A program made the translations under genes and the position numbers. The notes beneath the pieces were generated by a model. The model was given only the letters and a program-made list of their open reading frames with translations, was not told the DNA's origin and ran no database searches. Below, piece by piece: positions 37,385-45,181 of a stretch of 64,000 bases of DNA (positions are counted from its first letter, which is position 1; the number at the start of each line of letters is the position of its first letter). This DNA is from Antrihabitans stalagmiti. GTDB lineage: Bacteria > Actinomycetota > Actinomycetes > Mycobacteriales > Mycobacteriaceae. The stretch lies in contig NZ_JAEMNV010000001.1 of NCBI RefSeq assembly GCF_016482825.1, forward strand, positions 806,001-870,000, written 5' to 3'.

Positions 37385-37579
37385 CTAGCTCGTCGAGTCG
37401 GCACCGTCGGTCTGGTCGAACATGGCCCACTCGCCGTCGTGATCGACTTCCATCCGGTAGCCGAGTTCGTTCGATGGCACCTCGATGTTGGAGAACCATT
37501 CGTACGCGTCCTGCGAACTCGTGAACTCCTTGGTGTCGATGACTTCCTCGGATGGATTCAGGACCCTGTACTTCGCCAT
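37385..37579 (-). CDS. Small cytoplasmic protein, uncharacterised
   Basis: 64 residues, acidic, no signal or membrane segment; contains YRVLNPSEEVIDTKEF and DAYEWFSNIE. The ATG follows AGGGAG at good spacing. The family is not recognised; the fold looks like a small alpha/beta domain. It is convergent with the transglycosylase gene (7-base gap) and divergent from hsp20 across 200 bases. Confidence 0.65.
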   Translation of the reverse strand: MAKYRVLNPSEEVIDTKEFTSSQDAYEWFSNIEVPSNELGYRMEVDHDGEWAMFDQTDGADSTS

Positions 37580-37717
37580 TGAAACTCCCTCTTCGCTCGA
37601 CCGGCGCGGTGCCGTGTGACAGTTGCCGATTTCCCGTTTGTGATGGCTGCCAAACGATCGTCGAAAAGTTCGAATCGCCCCTTGCCTATATCTCCCGACG
37701 GTGATACAACAAATCTA

Positions 37718-37742
37718 TGCCGGTTGAAGCAGAAAACCGGCA
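37718..37742 (+). promoter_or_regulatory. Hairpin in the leader of hsp20
   Basis: A perfect 8-bp inverted repeat TGCCGGTT/AACCGGCA with a 9-base loop, 38 bases before the hsp20 ATG. It may be an operator or a leader RNA structure. It does not cover the ribosome site GGAGG (37767-37771), so a simple RNA thermometer is not demonstrated. The HspR operator CTTGAGT-N7-ACTCAAG was not found. Confidence 0.35.
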
Positions 37743-37779
37743 CACACCGAATCAGATTGGAGAGTTGGAGGTGGCCACG

Positions 37780-38199
37780 ATGTTGATGCGCACCGATCCG
37801 TTCCGAGATCTCGACCGCCTGACCCAACAGGCGCTCGGTACGCCGGCACGGCCCGCGATAATGCCCATGGACGCCTGGCGAGATGGTGACCAGTTCGTCG
37901 TCCAATTGGATCTTCCGGGCATGAACCCGGACTCACTCGACCTCGACATCGAGCGCAACGTGATTACGGTGCGTGCCGAACGTCGAGGCTTCGATGCGGA
38001 CCGGGAAATGATCGCTGCGGAACGACCCCGCGGAGTGTTCAGTCGGCAGCTCTTCCTCGGCGAGAACCTCGACACCGAACACATCGACGCCGACTACACG
38101 GACGGCGTATTACAACTGCGAATTCCGGTAGCCGAGAAGGCGAAGCCGAGAAAGATCAAGATCGGTCACAGTTCCAGCCGACAAGAGATCAACGCCTGA
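37780..38199 (+). CDS. Hsp20 / alpha-crystallin family small heat-shock protein
   Basis: 139 residues from ATG 37780 ([14 protein letters not shown], the usual N-terminus of actinobacterial Hsp18-type proteins). The alpha-crystallin domain runs from about residue 30 to 128, with [19 protein letters not shown] and the terminal [19 protein letters not shown]; an IPV motif stands in place of I-x-I. It is an ATP-independent holdase in the cytoplasm. GGAGG eight bases upstream supports the start over the in-frame ATG at 37717. A strong terminator follows. Confidence 0.94.
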   Translation: MLMRTDPFRDLDRLTQQALGTPARPAIMPMDAWRDGDQFVVQLDLPGMNPDSLDLDIERNVITVRAERRGFDADREMIAAERPRGVFSRQLFLGENLDTEHIDADYTDGVLQLRIPVAEKAKPRKIKIGHSSSRQEINA

Positions 38200-38219
38200 T
38201 CGACATCCGCAAGCCAACT

Positions 38220-38253
38220 GGGCGCACCCACCGTTTCGTCGGTGGGTGCGCCC
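38220..38253 (+). terminator. Rho-independent terminator after hsp20
   Basis: A perfect 14-bp GC-rich stem (38220-38233 with 38240-38253) with loop TTTCGT follows the hsp20 stop by 20 bases. The T tract is short (ATTTC), so termination may be partial. Confidence 0.8.
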
Positions 38254-38362
38254 ATTTCGGTTTCATCGACACACGTTTGACGAAGGTCGAGACGGGCTAT
38301 TCCCGAAGCGTCTCTATGCCAACACGACCGCGTGGTCCACAATCGATCGGCATCGAAAACCA

Positions 38363-38551
38363 ATGGGTGTCAACAATATTCGAATAGTCAAGAACGGTCC
38401 GATTCTGGCCGACGGCCCGGTGGACATAACCTTGCCGGACGGTTCCCACGTGCAGTCGGATCGGTTCGTGGTCGCGATCTGTACGTGTCGGCGCAGCGCG
38501 TCCTACCCGTTGTGCGACACGAGCCACCGCCGCAAAGGGCCTTCGGCTTAG
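38363..38551 (+). CDS. CDGSH iron-sulfur domain protein
   Basis: 62 residues, the size of a single bacterial CDGSH domain. The [2Fe-2S] ligands are three Cys and one His in CTCRRSASYPLCDTSH (C-x-C-x9-C-x3-H). Such proteins are small electron or cluster carriers; the bacterial role is poorly known. ATG 38363 was chosen because the family N-terminus (NNIRIVKNGPILADGP) follows directly. It converges on the heme-oxygenase-like diiron protein gene, overlapping its end by four bases. Confidence 0.88.
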   Translation: MGVNNIRIVKNGPILADGPVDITLPDGSHVQSDRFVVAICTCRRSASYPLCDTSHRRKGPSA

Positions 38552-39540
38552 CTGGTGACGAGTGCGGTTCGGCCGTGTTCCCAAGCCGAAAGCAAGTAGT
38601 CACTCAGTTTGTCCTCGACGAAACCGCCTGCGCGGATACCGAAGACGACGTCGGCTGCCAATTCCGGCTCACGAGCGATGAGATCTCCGACGACGTCGTG
38701 CCGCAGGACCTGCTCGTGCACCGCATCCGCCTCGACATGCTCCGCATAGAATGCGATACACGGCTCCGGAGCCGCCATTCTCTCCAGCGCACCGACCAGC
38801 CGTTTGGACCCAGGAGACGACGTAATCTCCGTCGCCGCGAAGTGACCGACAACGGCACCACGCAACGAACGTCGCAAACCGAAGAGCGACATCAGGTTCA
38901 CTGTGGCAAGGGCCTCGGCGGGCACGTGATCGATATAGCCGAGATAGGCCGAGTCGAGGTCTGCCGCAGCAAGCAGGTCGGCGAACAACGCCTGATGCAC
39001 TCGATCCCCTCGACCGCCGCCGTACTCGTCGAATTCCACTGCTACGAAAGATGCTTTTGCTTGACCGGTCAGCCGTGGAATCGCCCACGCGTGTGGGTCG
39101 GCCTCCTTCAGGTGATAGAGGGACCGCAGTGCGAAGTACTCGCGCATCTGTTCCCAGGATCCGTGGTCCCTCAAGTAGTACGACGCGCCGGAGCCATCGA
39201 CAGGTTCGCGCGAGAGTGCGTCCATTTCCGCGACAGCGTCCTCACCGGGTTCTACGTTGTCGCGCACATAGCCGAGGAAGACCCTTTCCATCGCAGCCCG
39301 CAAGCGCAGAAGGTCGACGTTCCACTCCCAATCGCCGGCGACGCCCGCGAAACCCCGATAGTGCAGTTCGTAACAGACGTAGAGGGCAAGGTGAAGGTCC
39401 GCACCGTAGGGATGTGCATCATCGACAGCCACGCTGAACGGCGTCGACTGCGACGGATCCGTTGTCAGAGCCTCTAGCACGGCCAACGACAGCGGCCCCC
39501 GCGCAGTGGGCAGCGCAGCGGTGATGGCAGATGTCAGCAA
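38548..39540 (-). CDS. Heme-oxygenase-like diiron protein (iron-containing redox enzyme family)
   Basis: 330 residues from a TTG with AGGTAGG upstream. All-helical; possible metal ligands are E58 and H60 in CYELHYRG, E169/D171/H182 in EFDEYGGGRGDRVHQ, and E270/D272/H275 in HVEADAVHEQ. This pattern matches the heme-oxygenase-like diiron oxidase/oxygenase group rather than true heme oxygenases. The open frame extends 52 codons further to 39696 but that part is Arg-rich and lacks homology. The substrate is unknown. The neighbouring CDGSH protein could supply electrons and a methyltransferase gene is divergent. Confidence 0.75.
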   Translation of the reverse strand: MLTSAITAALPTARGPLSLAVLEALTTDPSQSTPFSVAVDDAHPYGADLHLALYVCYELHYRGFAGVAGDWEWNVDLLRLRAAMERVFLGYVRDNVEPGEDAVAEMDALSREPVDGSGASYYLRDHGSWEQMREYFALRSLYHLKEADPHAWAIPRLTGQAKASFVAVEFDEYGGGRGDRVHQALFADLLAAADLDSAYLGYIDHVPAEALATVNLMSLFGLRRSLRGAVVGHFAATEITSSPGSKRLVGALERMAAPEPCIAFYAEHVEADAVHEQVLRHDVVGDLIAREPELAADVVFGIRAGGFVEDKLSDYLLSAWEHGRTALVTS

Positions 39541-39794
39541 GGTCGGGTACCTACCTAAAATTCGGCGTTGAACGGCGAATACCCCGCACGCCGATCGCCA
39601 AACTGTTGCGATCATGTTTCGTCGCATTGCCCTGCGGGTATTTGAGCCCCGAATCGATTTGAGGGCCAGACCGATTCGCGTCGACAGTCCAGACACTCGC
39701 TCTCGCGCAGCGCCGGACAGAGCAGTCGTGTTCGATGCGGTCCTTTCGAAATTCTCTGCGGACGATGATCCACGACGACGAAGGCGGCTGGTCG

Positions 39795-40505
39795 ATGCTC
39801 GAAAACGAAACGATGTCTGTCGAGATCGGCGGCGTCACCGTTGCGCAACTGCCCCGAACCTGGGTGCCGCCCACTGTTTATCGCCCGCAGCAGGATTCCG
39901 CACTCATCGCAACGGCACTTCTCCACGAAGGCGTCGCCGGTCGCGACGTACTCGATCTGTGCACGGGAAGCGGTGTGCTGGCCATGACCGCCGCGACCTT
40001 GGGCGCGGCGCGGGTCGTGGCCGTCGACATCTCGCGGGCCGCTGTTCTGACCGCTCGACTGAACGCGTGGCGCAACAGACTTTCGGTCACGGTGCATCGG
40101 GGCAATTTCGATTGCCTGCCCGCGACCGAGTCGTTCGACATCATTGTGTCCAACCCGCCGTACGTTCCGTCGTCATCCGCAACACCGAGCGCAGTTGGCG
40201 CCCAGCGTTGGGACGCGGGCGACGACGGTCGTTCCGTCCTCGATCCGCTCTGCGACCGAGCCTTCGACCTGCTCCGCCCCGGCGGCACGTTGCTGGTCGT
40301 GCAATCCGAGTTCAGCGGCGAAGCTCGGACCCTGGAACGGTTGCAGGACAGAGGTTTCGACGCGAAAACTGTGCAGCGGACCCGCATTCCCTTCGGTCCC
40401 GTGCTGTCCAGTCGACGCCCCTACCTACGGGAACTGGGGCTCTGCGAGCCGAACTGCGACGATGAAGAACTGATCGTCATCCGCGGAAAGAAGACTCTGA
40501 AATAA
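39795..40505 (+). CDS. HemK2/MTQ2-like class I methyltransferase
   Basis: 236 residues. SAM-binding motif I is DLCTGSGVLA (about residues 54-63), the acidic loop is VDISRAAVLTARLN (~78-90), and the catalytic NPPY is at 120-123. NPPY with this spacing marks methyltransferases that modify an amide or amino nitrogen, such as Gln of release factors (HemK) or small substrates. The start is uncertain: ATG codons at 39735, 39768 and 39795 are in frame, and the last has GAAGGCGG upstream. It is divergent from the diiron protein gene. Confidence 0.82.
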   Translation: MLENETMSVEIGGVTVAQLPRTWVPPTVYRPQQDSALIATALLHEGVAGRDVLDLCTGSGVLAMTAATLGAARVVAVDISRAAVLTARLNAWRNRLSVTVHRGNFDCLPATESFDIIVSNPPYVPSSSATPSAVGAQRWDAGDDGRSVLDPLCDRAFDLLRPGGTLLVVQSEFSGEARTLERLQDRGFDAKTVQRTRIPFGPVLSSRRPYLRELGLCEPNCDDEELIVIRGKKTLK

Positions 40506-40544
40506 GACATACCGGGTGCGGTAAATCGGACTAAACTCGGTCCG

Positions 40545-40943
40545 ATGGAGCAGCGTAGCGAAGCTGCGAAACATCGAACTGGCGGCGACGGGCGATCCGT
40601 GTTCGACCGATTCGTCGAGTTCGCCCATCACACAGTGAGCAGAGCACCATTCTTCGTCGTGTGCGCTGGGATCGTCGCCCTGTGGTTGATCAGTGTTCCG
40701 CTCTGGACGGACCTCAAAACCTGGCAGGCGGCAATACACACCGTCGGCAGCGTTTTCACGCTACTGGTCGTTGTGTTGCTCGAAAACGCGAGTCGCCGCG
40801 CAAGCGAGTCGTCACACGAAAAGCTCAACGTCATGGCCGAGGCGATCGCCGCACTGTTGGAGTCGTCGGCGCGAGACGATCCCGAATTGCGCGCTGCCGC
40901 AGAACGACTCCGTGATGCGGTCGGCCTCGAGGAGCGTCACTAG
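40545..40943 (+). CDS. Low-affinity iron permease family small membrane protein
   Basis: 132 residues with two membrane helices (about 33-53 and 62-82) and a basic/acidic C-terminal helix. FDRFVEFAHHTVSRAPFFVV and TWQAAIHTVGSVFTLLVVVLLENASRR match the bacterial PF04120 family. The family name derives from yeast Fet4; transport by these short bacterial members is unproven. It lies 39 bases after the methyltransferase and 35 bases before glutathione peroxidase on the same strand. Confidence 0.85.
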   Translation: MEQRSEAAKHRTGGDGRSVFDRFVEFAHHTVSRAPFFVVCAGIVALWLISVPLWTDLKTWQAAIHTVGSVFTLLVVVLLENASRRASESSHEKLNVMAEAIAALLESSARDDPELRAAAERLRDAVGLEERH

Positions 40944-40978
40944 CACTCGCATCGATCGGCCCCGGTACCGTCGGACCC

Positions 40979-41473
40979 ATGACCGATATCAGAGACATCG
41001 AGCTGACCCGATTGGACGGCACCACCACAACGTTGCGCGAGTACGAGGGCCAGGCGGTGATGATCGTCAATGTGGCGTCGCGGTGTGGCTTGACGCCGCA
41101 GTACACGGCGCTGGAAGCGATCGCGGAGAAGTACGCCGACCGCGGACTGACCGTGATCGGTGTGCCGTCCAACCAGTTCGGCGGTCAGGAACCGGGCAGC
41201 GCTGAGGAGATACAGACTTTCTGCTCGACGCAATACGGCGTGACGTTCCCGTTGCTGGCGAAGACCGACGTCAACGGCGCCAACCGTCACCCCTTGTACG
41301 CCGAGCTCACCAAGACGGCCTTTGCGGACGGTAAGTCGGCCGACAAGATCGGCTGGAACTTCGAGAAGTTCCTCATCGCTCCCGACGGCACGGTTGCCAA
41401 CAGATTCGGACCGACCGTCACACCCGATTCACCCGAGGTCGTAGCCGCGATCGAAGCCAACCTGCCTGACTGA
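40979..41473 (+). CDS. Glutathione peroxidase family protein (thioredoxin-dependent type likely)
   Basis: 164 residues, thioredoxin fold. The peroxidatic Cys is in NVASRCGLTPQYTALE, the Gln in VPSNQFGGQEP and the Trp/Asn in WNFEKFLI. It reduces hydroperoxides; in actinobacteria the reductant is usually thioredoxin or mycothiol rather than glutathione. A conserved FCSTQYGVTFP segment carries the candidate resolving Cys. The last 45 bases overlap the convergent gene at 41429. Confidence 0.94.
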   Translation: MTDIRDIELTRLDGTTTTLREYEGQAVMIVNVASRCGLTPQYTALEAIAEKYADRGLTVIGVPSNQFGGQEPGSAEEIQTFCSTQYGVTFPLLAKTDVNGANRHPLYAELTKTAFADGKSADKIGWNFEKFLIAPDGTVANRFGPTVTPDSPEVVAAIEANLPD

Positions 41474-42202
41474 GTCGGTTTCCGCACGCGTCCGCGCGTA
41501 CTCGTCCGGGTCGGTGATTCGCCACATCGCCTCGCCTATCGCGAGTACGCCGCGGGCAGGCAACGGCACGCCACCGAGATCAGGATTCTCGGTGAGGCGG
41601 GTCGGGTTGCCGAGCTCGGTGCCGTCGAGTACCGCGTGAGCATCGTTGATGTGAAACATACGGTGCGGCATCAGGATTCCTTGGTGCCCGCTGGGCATTT
41701 CGCCGGCGAGTTCCAGTCTGCCCATGCCGAGGCCGCGTGCAAGCGCCTCCCGCATTTTGAGCATCGAAGCTGGCTTCCACGTCCAGAGCGGCATCGTTGC
41801 GCCGGTAGCGTTGAGCATTTTCAACGTCCTGGACTGCGACGCGGTGACCGTCCAGTCCAACCGCGGATTGTCCAGCCTCACACGAAGTGTCGACGGACCT
41901 GTCCAGGTGAGTTGGATCTTCGCGTGCGCAATGTGATCGCACGCGGGAGCGTAGTAGCGCGGACATGCGATGTCGAGACGTGGCCCGTCGACGTAGATCG
42001 ACCAGCTGCCAGCCGGATCGCGGTGCCACACAGTCGCATAGGGCGCAAACGGATTTTGCGGGAATACCCGCAGCGCCAGCACGTGCCCGCTGTCGAAAGG
42101 CAGACCGAAAATGCCCCAGCCTCGTACGTATTCGTAACCGGGCCAACGTGCTTCGCCTCGTTCCGCGACGATCGACGAGCAGCGATCAGCGATGGTGATC
42201 AT
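41429..42202 (-). CDS. Uncharacterised protein downstream of DsrE
   Basis: 257 residues. No signal peptide. It begins MITIADRCSSIVAERG, contains GWGIFGLPFDSGHVLALRV, WHRDPAGSWSIYVDGP and MPHRMFHINDAHAVLDGT, and looks like a beta-rich lipocalin- or hydroxyneurosporene-synthase-like fold, though no family was identified with certainty. The start ATG is eight bases after the DsrE frame ends. The 3' end overlaps glutathione peroxidase by 45 bases in the antisense direction, more than usual, so the true stop or the peroxidase end deserves a check. Confidence 0.7.
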   Translation of the reverse strand: MITIADRCSSIVAERGEARWPGYEYVRGWGIFGLPFDSGHVLALRVFPQNPFAPYATVWHRDPAGSWSIYVDGPRLDIACPRYYAPACDHIAHAKIQLTWTGPSTLRVRLDNPRLDWTVTASQSRTLKMLNATGATMPLWTWKPASMLKMREALARGLGMGRLELAGEMPSGHQGILMPHRMFHINDAHAVLDGTELGNPTRLTENPDLGGVPLPARGVLAIGEAMWRITDPDEYARTRAETDSVRQVGFDRGYDLG

Positions 42203-42210
42203 GGCGGACC

Positions 42211-42577
42211 TCAGTAACTGAAAGTGGTTGCGGCGTCGTCGCCGATCCACTTCCACATCGGGATCGTCCCTTGGATCTCGGCGCCACCGATCAGCGCATC
42301 GGCATCGAGTTGCTTGGCGTTGAAGCAGAGCGGACACACGTAGTACTTCCCGCCTGCGGCCTCGTTTCTTTGCAAGAGATCGGGAATGGATGGACACCCG
42401 TCGCACGCGACTCCCGCCGCAGTACCCTGCACAGCGAGCCGCACCGCCTCCTTGGCCAAGAACATCAGCGTCTCGCGGCCCGTCTCGGCGGCACCGACCG
42501 CAACCCAGAAACGCAACGGTCACCTTTTCCGGATCTTCCAGCCCTGTCGTCAGACTGATGACTGCTTTGGTTGCCAT
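42211..42577 (-). pseudogene. DsrE-family protein interrupted by a one-base frameshift
   Basis: The first frame (from 42577) gives MATKAVISLTTGLEDPEKVTVAFL; the rest, VAVGAAETGRETLMFLAKEA to the stop at 42211, is in the next frame. One extra G in the GGG run at 42504-42506 explains it, since CTGGTTGCG would read continuously; the span of 367 bases is one more than 122 codons. The family cysteines CDGCPS and CPLCFNAKQ are intact. DsrE-fold proteins handle sulfur or act as small redox partners. This is either a real frameshift in a homopolymer or a base-calling error. Confidence 0.82.
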
Positions 42578-42655
42578 GGCTACGTCCTTCTCATCTGTAG
42601 TGGATGTAGAAGAACGGTACGAACGGCAGCTGGTCGGCGTCGTCGGGTGAACTCC

Positions 42656-44233
42656 CTACAAATCGAGCGCGTCGAGCAAACCGTTGCGCAGCGCGAACAG
42701 CGTCGCCGTGGAACGCGACGACGATCCCGTCTTCACGTAAATACGCTCGATATGCGTGCCCGCAGTCTTTTTGGCGATGCCGAGACCGCGTGCAACGTCG
42801 ACGGTGGATGCACCGTGCGCGATCATCCGGAGCACCTCTATTTCACGCGGCGTGAGACCGGCAGGCCCGGTCCGCCGTTTGCCGCCCACCCCCGCTGTGG
42901 CGAGGACGGCGTCCGCCGCTTCGGCGTCCAGCCGCCCCGCCCGGACCTCGGTGCGCAGCAGCGTCGCCGCCTCCTTGACGGAGCGTCGCCGACGATGTGC
43001 ACGTTCTTCGGTCAGTGCGCGAAACATGCAGGACGCAGCCAGAATTCGGCCCGTGACCGGGATCGTCGAGCCACTCGAACCGCGATGATATCCGCTACCG
43101 TCCATCCGCTCGTGTGCCTGGGCGGCGATCGCCCCGAGGCGTGCGAGCGCAGAAGGCCTGGCAAGTACACGCTCGGTGTAATACGCGCTGAGCCGCACCC
43201 GCTCCCATTCCGTCGCCGCCAAAGGTCCAGGCTTGTCGAGAACGGTCGCGGGCAGACCGTGTAGACCGATGTCGTGGAGCAACCCCGCGCGTCGGACGTC
43301 GCGGACTCGATCTTCGGGAAGCCGCATCGACGTCGCCGCGGCAGCAGCCAGATCCGCTACGCCGCGCGAATGACCCGCTCTGTGCAAGCTGCGCAGATCG
43401 GTGAAATCGGCAACCGCTTCGAGCGCAACGTCGAGTTCCGCTTCCGACAGTGACCGGCGCAAAGTTCGATCGTCCGCAATCAGCTCGTGCAGTTCCGCCT
43501 GCCTGCCGATTTCCGGGAGCACCGCGGGCGCGATCTCACAGAAGGCATCGACGATGGTCGGATCGAACTGCTTGCCGCGACGGGCTCCGGCGACGTCGAC
43601 AGCGCCCGCGACTCCGCCGAGCCGATGATGGACCTCGACCACATCCGCGAGATGAAACAACCTGACCGGCAAGGCAATATCGGTGCCACCGACGCCGTTC
43701 GGAACACCACGCCCGTCCCACCGGGTGAAGAACTGACGCAACCCGTCGCCGACAGCATCCGGCAGTCCGAGTTGGTGCGCCATCGTCGACACCGTGGTGC
43801 AGTGCGACTGCATGCCCTCCACGACACCGCGACCGCCCGTAGCGATGAGCGATGCAGTCGCGACGAGCCGCCGCGACACGGATGCGCCGGAGCCTGCGTG
43901 ACCGGTGAAGAACCGCAAACCCGATGCACCGGCCAGGTCCACTCCGTATGCATCGGAACGGAATTCGATGTCGTCGCCGAACAATGCCGAGACTTCGGGA
44001 GCATCGGCAACGCATCCGACCCAGGACAGCATCGCGAGATAGAACAGAGACTCGTACTGATCATCGGCAAGTCCGACGTACTTGCCGGTCCGGGCAGCAA
44101 TCTGCCAGGACCGAAGGAGATGTTCCATCGGCTGGCCCAATCCGAGATCGGTCGCCAGGGAGAAGGCCGCAAGCAACTCGGCGAGCGAGACGCCGGAATC
44201 TCTGTCGCCTCGATCCTTGTCGCCTCGGTCCAT
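42656..44233 (-). CDS. HD-GYP domain phosphodiesterase-like protein with C-terminal LuxR-type DNA-binding domain
   Basis: 525 residues. The N-terminal half has degenerate HD-GYP-like sequence (FTRWDGRGVPNG, about 173-184). The middle has a better HD domain (LLHDIGLHGLPATVLDKPG and HERMDGSGYHRG, about 320-390). The C-terminus is a LuxR helix-turn-helix (LTPREIEVLRMIAHGAST to KTAGTHIERIYVKTG, about 457-505). HD-GYP proteins hydrolyse cyclic di-GMP; the fusion suggests a one-component regulator that reads a cyclic nucleotide or related signal. Its targets are unknown. It is divergent from a DUF1295 gene across 57 bases. Confidence 0.87.
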   Translation of the reverse strand: MDRGDKDRGDRDSGVSLAELLAAFSLATDLGLGQPMEHLLRSWQIAARTGKYVGLADDQYESLFYLAMLSWVGCVADAPEVSALFGDDIEFRSDAYGVDLAGASGLRFFTGHAGSGASVSRRLVATASLIATGGRGVVEGMQSHCTTVSTMAHQLGLPDAVGDGLRQFFTRWDGRGVPNGVGGTDIALPVRLFHLADVVEVHHRLGGVAGAVDVAGARRGKQFDPTIVDAFCEIAPAVLPEIGRQAELHELIADDRTLRRSLSEAELDVALEAVADFTDLRSLHRAGHSRGVADLAAAAATSMRLPEDRVRDVRRAGLLHDIGLHGLPATVLDKPGPLAATEWERVRLSAYYTERVLARPSALARLGAIAAQAHERMDGSGYHRGSSGSTIPVTGRILAASCMFRALTEERAHRRRRSVKEAATLLRTEVRAGRLDAEAADAVLATAGVGGKRRTGPAGLTPREIEVLRMIAHGASTVDVARGLGIAKKTAGTHIERIYVKTGSSSRSTATLFALRNGLLDALDL

Positions 44234-44290
44234 CCGATCAGCCTACGAGCGTCGGTCCCGCACAACACACGACTTGCTACGAGTTCTAGT

Positions 44291-45181
44291 GTGAGCGCTG
44301 TGGGCAAAGCAGCGTCGCTGGCACGCATCGTGGTCGTATACATCGTCGCGTTCGCAGTCGGGCTCGCGTGGCTCGTGTGGGGGCCGAACACCGCTCACCT
44401 GTGGCTCGACTCGCTGATCGCCGACGTGCTCGCCACGCTCGTCGTGTTCGCAGCCAGTCGCTACTTCCGCAACTCGAGCTGCTACGACGCGTATTGGAGT
44501 GTCCTACCGCCGCTGCTGACCGTGTATTGGTGGGTAACCGCGGGCGCCGACACCGACCAGGTTCGCAACGCCCTGGTCACCGCGATCGTGCTGCTCTGGT
44601 CCATTCGGCTGACCGGCAACTGGGCATACGCGTTTCCCGGTCTGCACCATGAAGATTGGCGATACCGGCTGCTCCGGGAGCGTGCAGGTCGCGGCGAGTT
44701 GCTCGTCGACCTCTCCGCAATTCACCTCGTACCGACCGGGCAGGTGTTCCTCGGTCTCGTGCCTGCGTACGTGGCGGTGACGACATCCGGGCGGGCATTC
44801 GGCTGGCTCGACCTCGTGGCCTTCGTCGTCGGCCTCGTCGCAGTGACGATCGAACTCGTCGCGGATCTGCAAATGCACCGCTTCACGCGGCAGCGTGAGC
44901 CGGGCCAGGTCATGGCGAGTGGATTGTGGAGTTGGTCGCGGCACCCGAACTACTTCGGCGAGGTCGGCTTCTGGTTTGCCTTGGCACTGTTCGGGATTGC
45001 CGCATCGCCTTCCGGCTGGTGGTGGCTTCTCGTCGGCGTCGCCGCCATGCTGGCCATGTTCCTCGGCGCGAGCATCCCTCTGATGGAAAAACGTAGCCTC
45101 GAACGACGGCCCGACTATCAGGCTGTCATCGACCGAGTACCGCGCTTCGTGCCTCGTCCGCCACGCCGAGTTCAGGTGTGA
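44291..45181 (+). CDS. DUF1295 / steroid 5-alpha-reductase-like membrane protein
   Basis: 296 residues with about seven membrane helices. The C-terminal signature GLWSWSRHPNYFGEVGFW is that of the DUF1295/ICMT-like reductases and methyltransferases, which use NADPH or SAM on lipid substrates. The GTG at 44291 was selected because family homology starts at once; the long frame upstream is a shadow of the HD-GYP gene. Its stop overlaps the GTG of the next flavoprotein gene (GTGTGA), so the two probably act together. Confidence 0.85.
   Translation: MSAVGKAASLARIVVVYIVAFAVGLAWLVWGPNTAHLWLDSLIADVLATLVVFAASRYFRNSSCYDAYWSVLPPLLTVYWWVTAGADTDQVRNALVTAIVLLWSIRLTGNWAYAFPGLHHEDWRYRLLRERAGRGELLVDLSAIHLVPTGQVFLGLVPAYVAVTTSGRAFGWLDLVAFVVGLVAVTIELVADLQMHRFTRQREPGQVMASGLWSWSRHPNYFGEVGFWFALALFGIAASPSGWWWLLVGVAAMLAMFLGASIPLMEKRSLERRPDYQAVIDRVPRFVPRPPRRVQV

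Noticed and set aside
37580-37779. HspR (HAIR) operator before hsp20
   Set aside because: CTTGAGT-N7-ACTCAAG is absent; only an unrelated 8-bp inverted repeat is present.
38548-39540. True heme oxygenase
   Set aside because: The ligand pattern suggests diiron binding; the proximal-His context of heme oxygenases was not seen.
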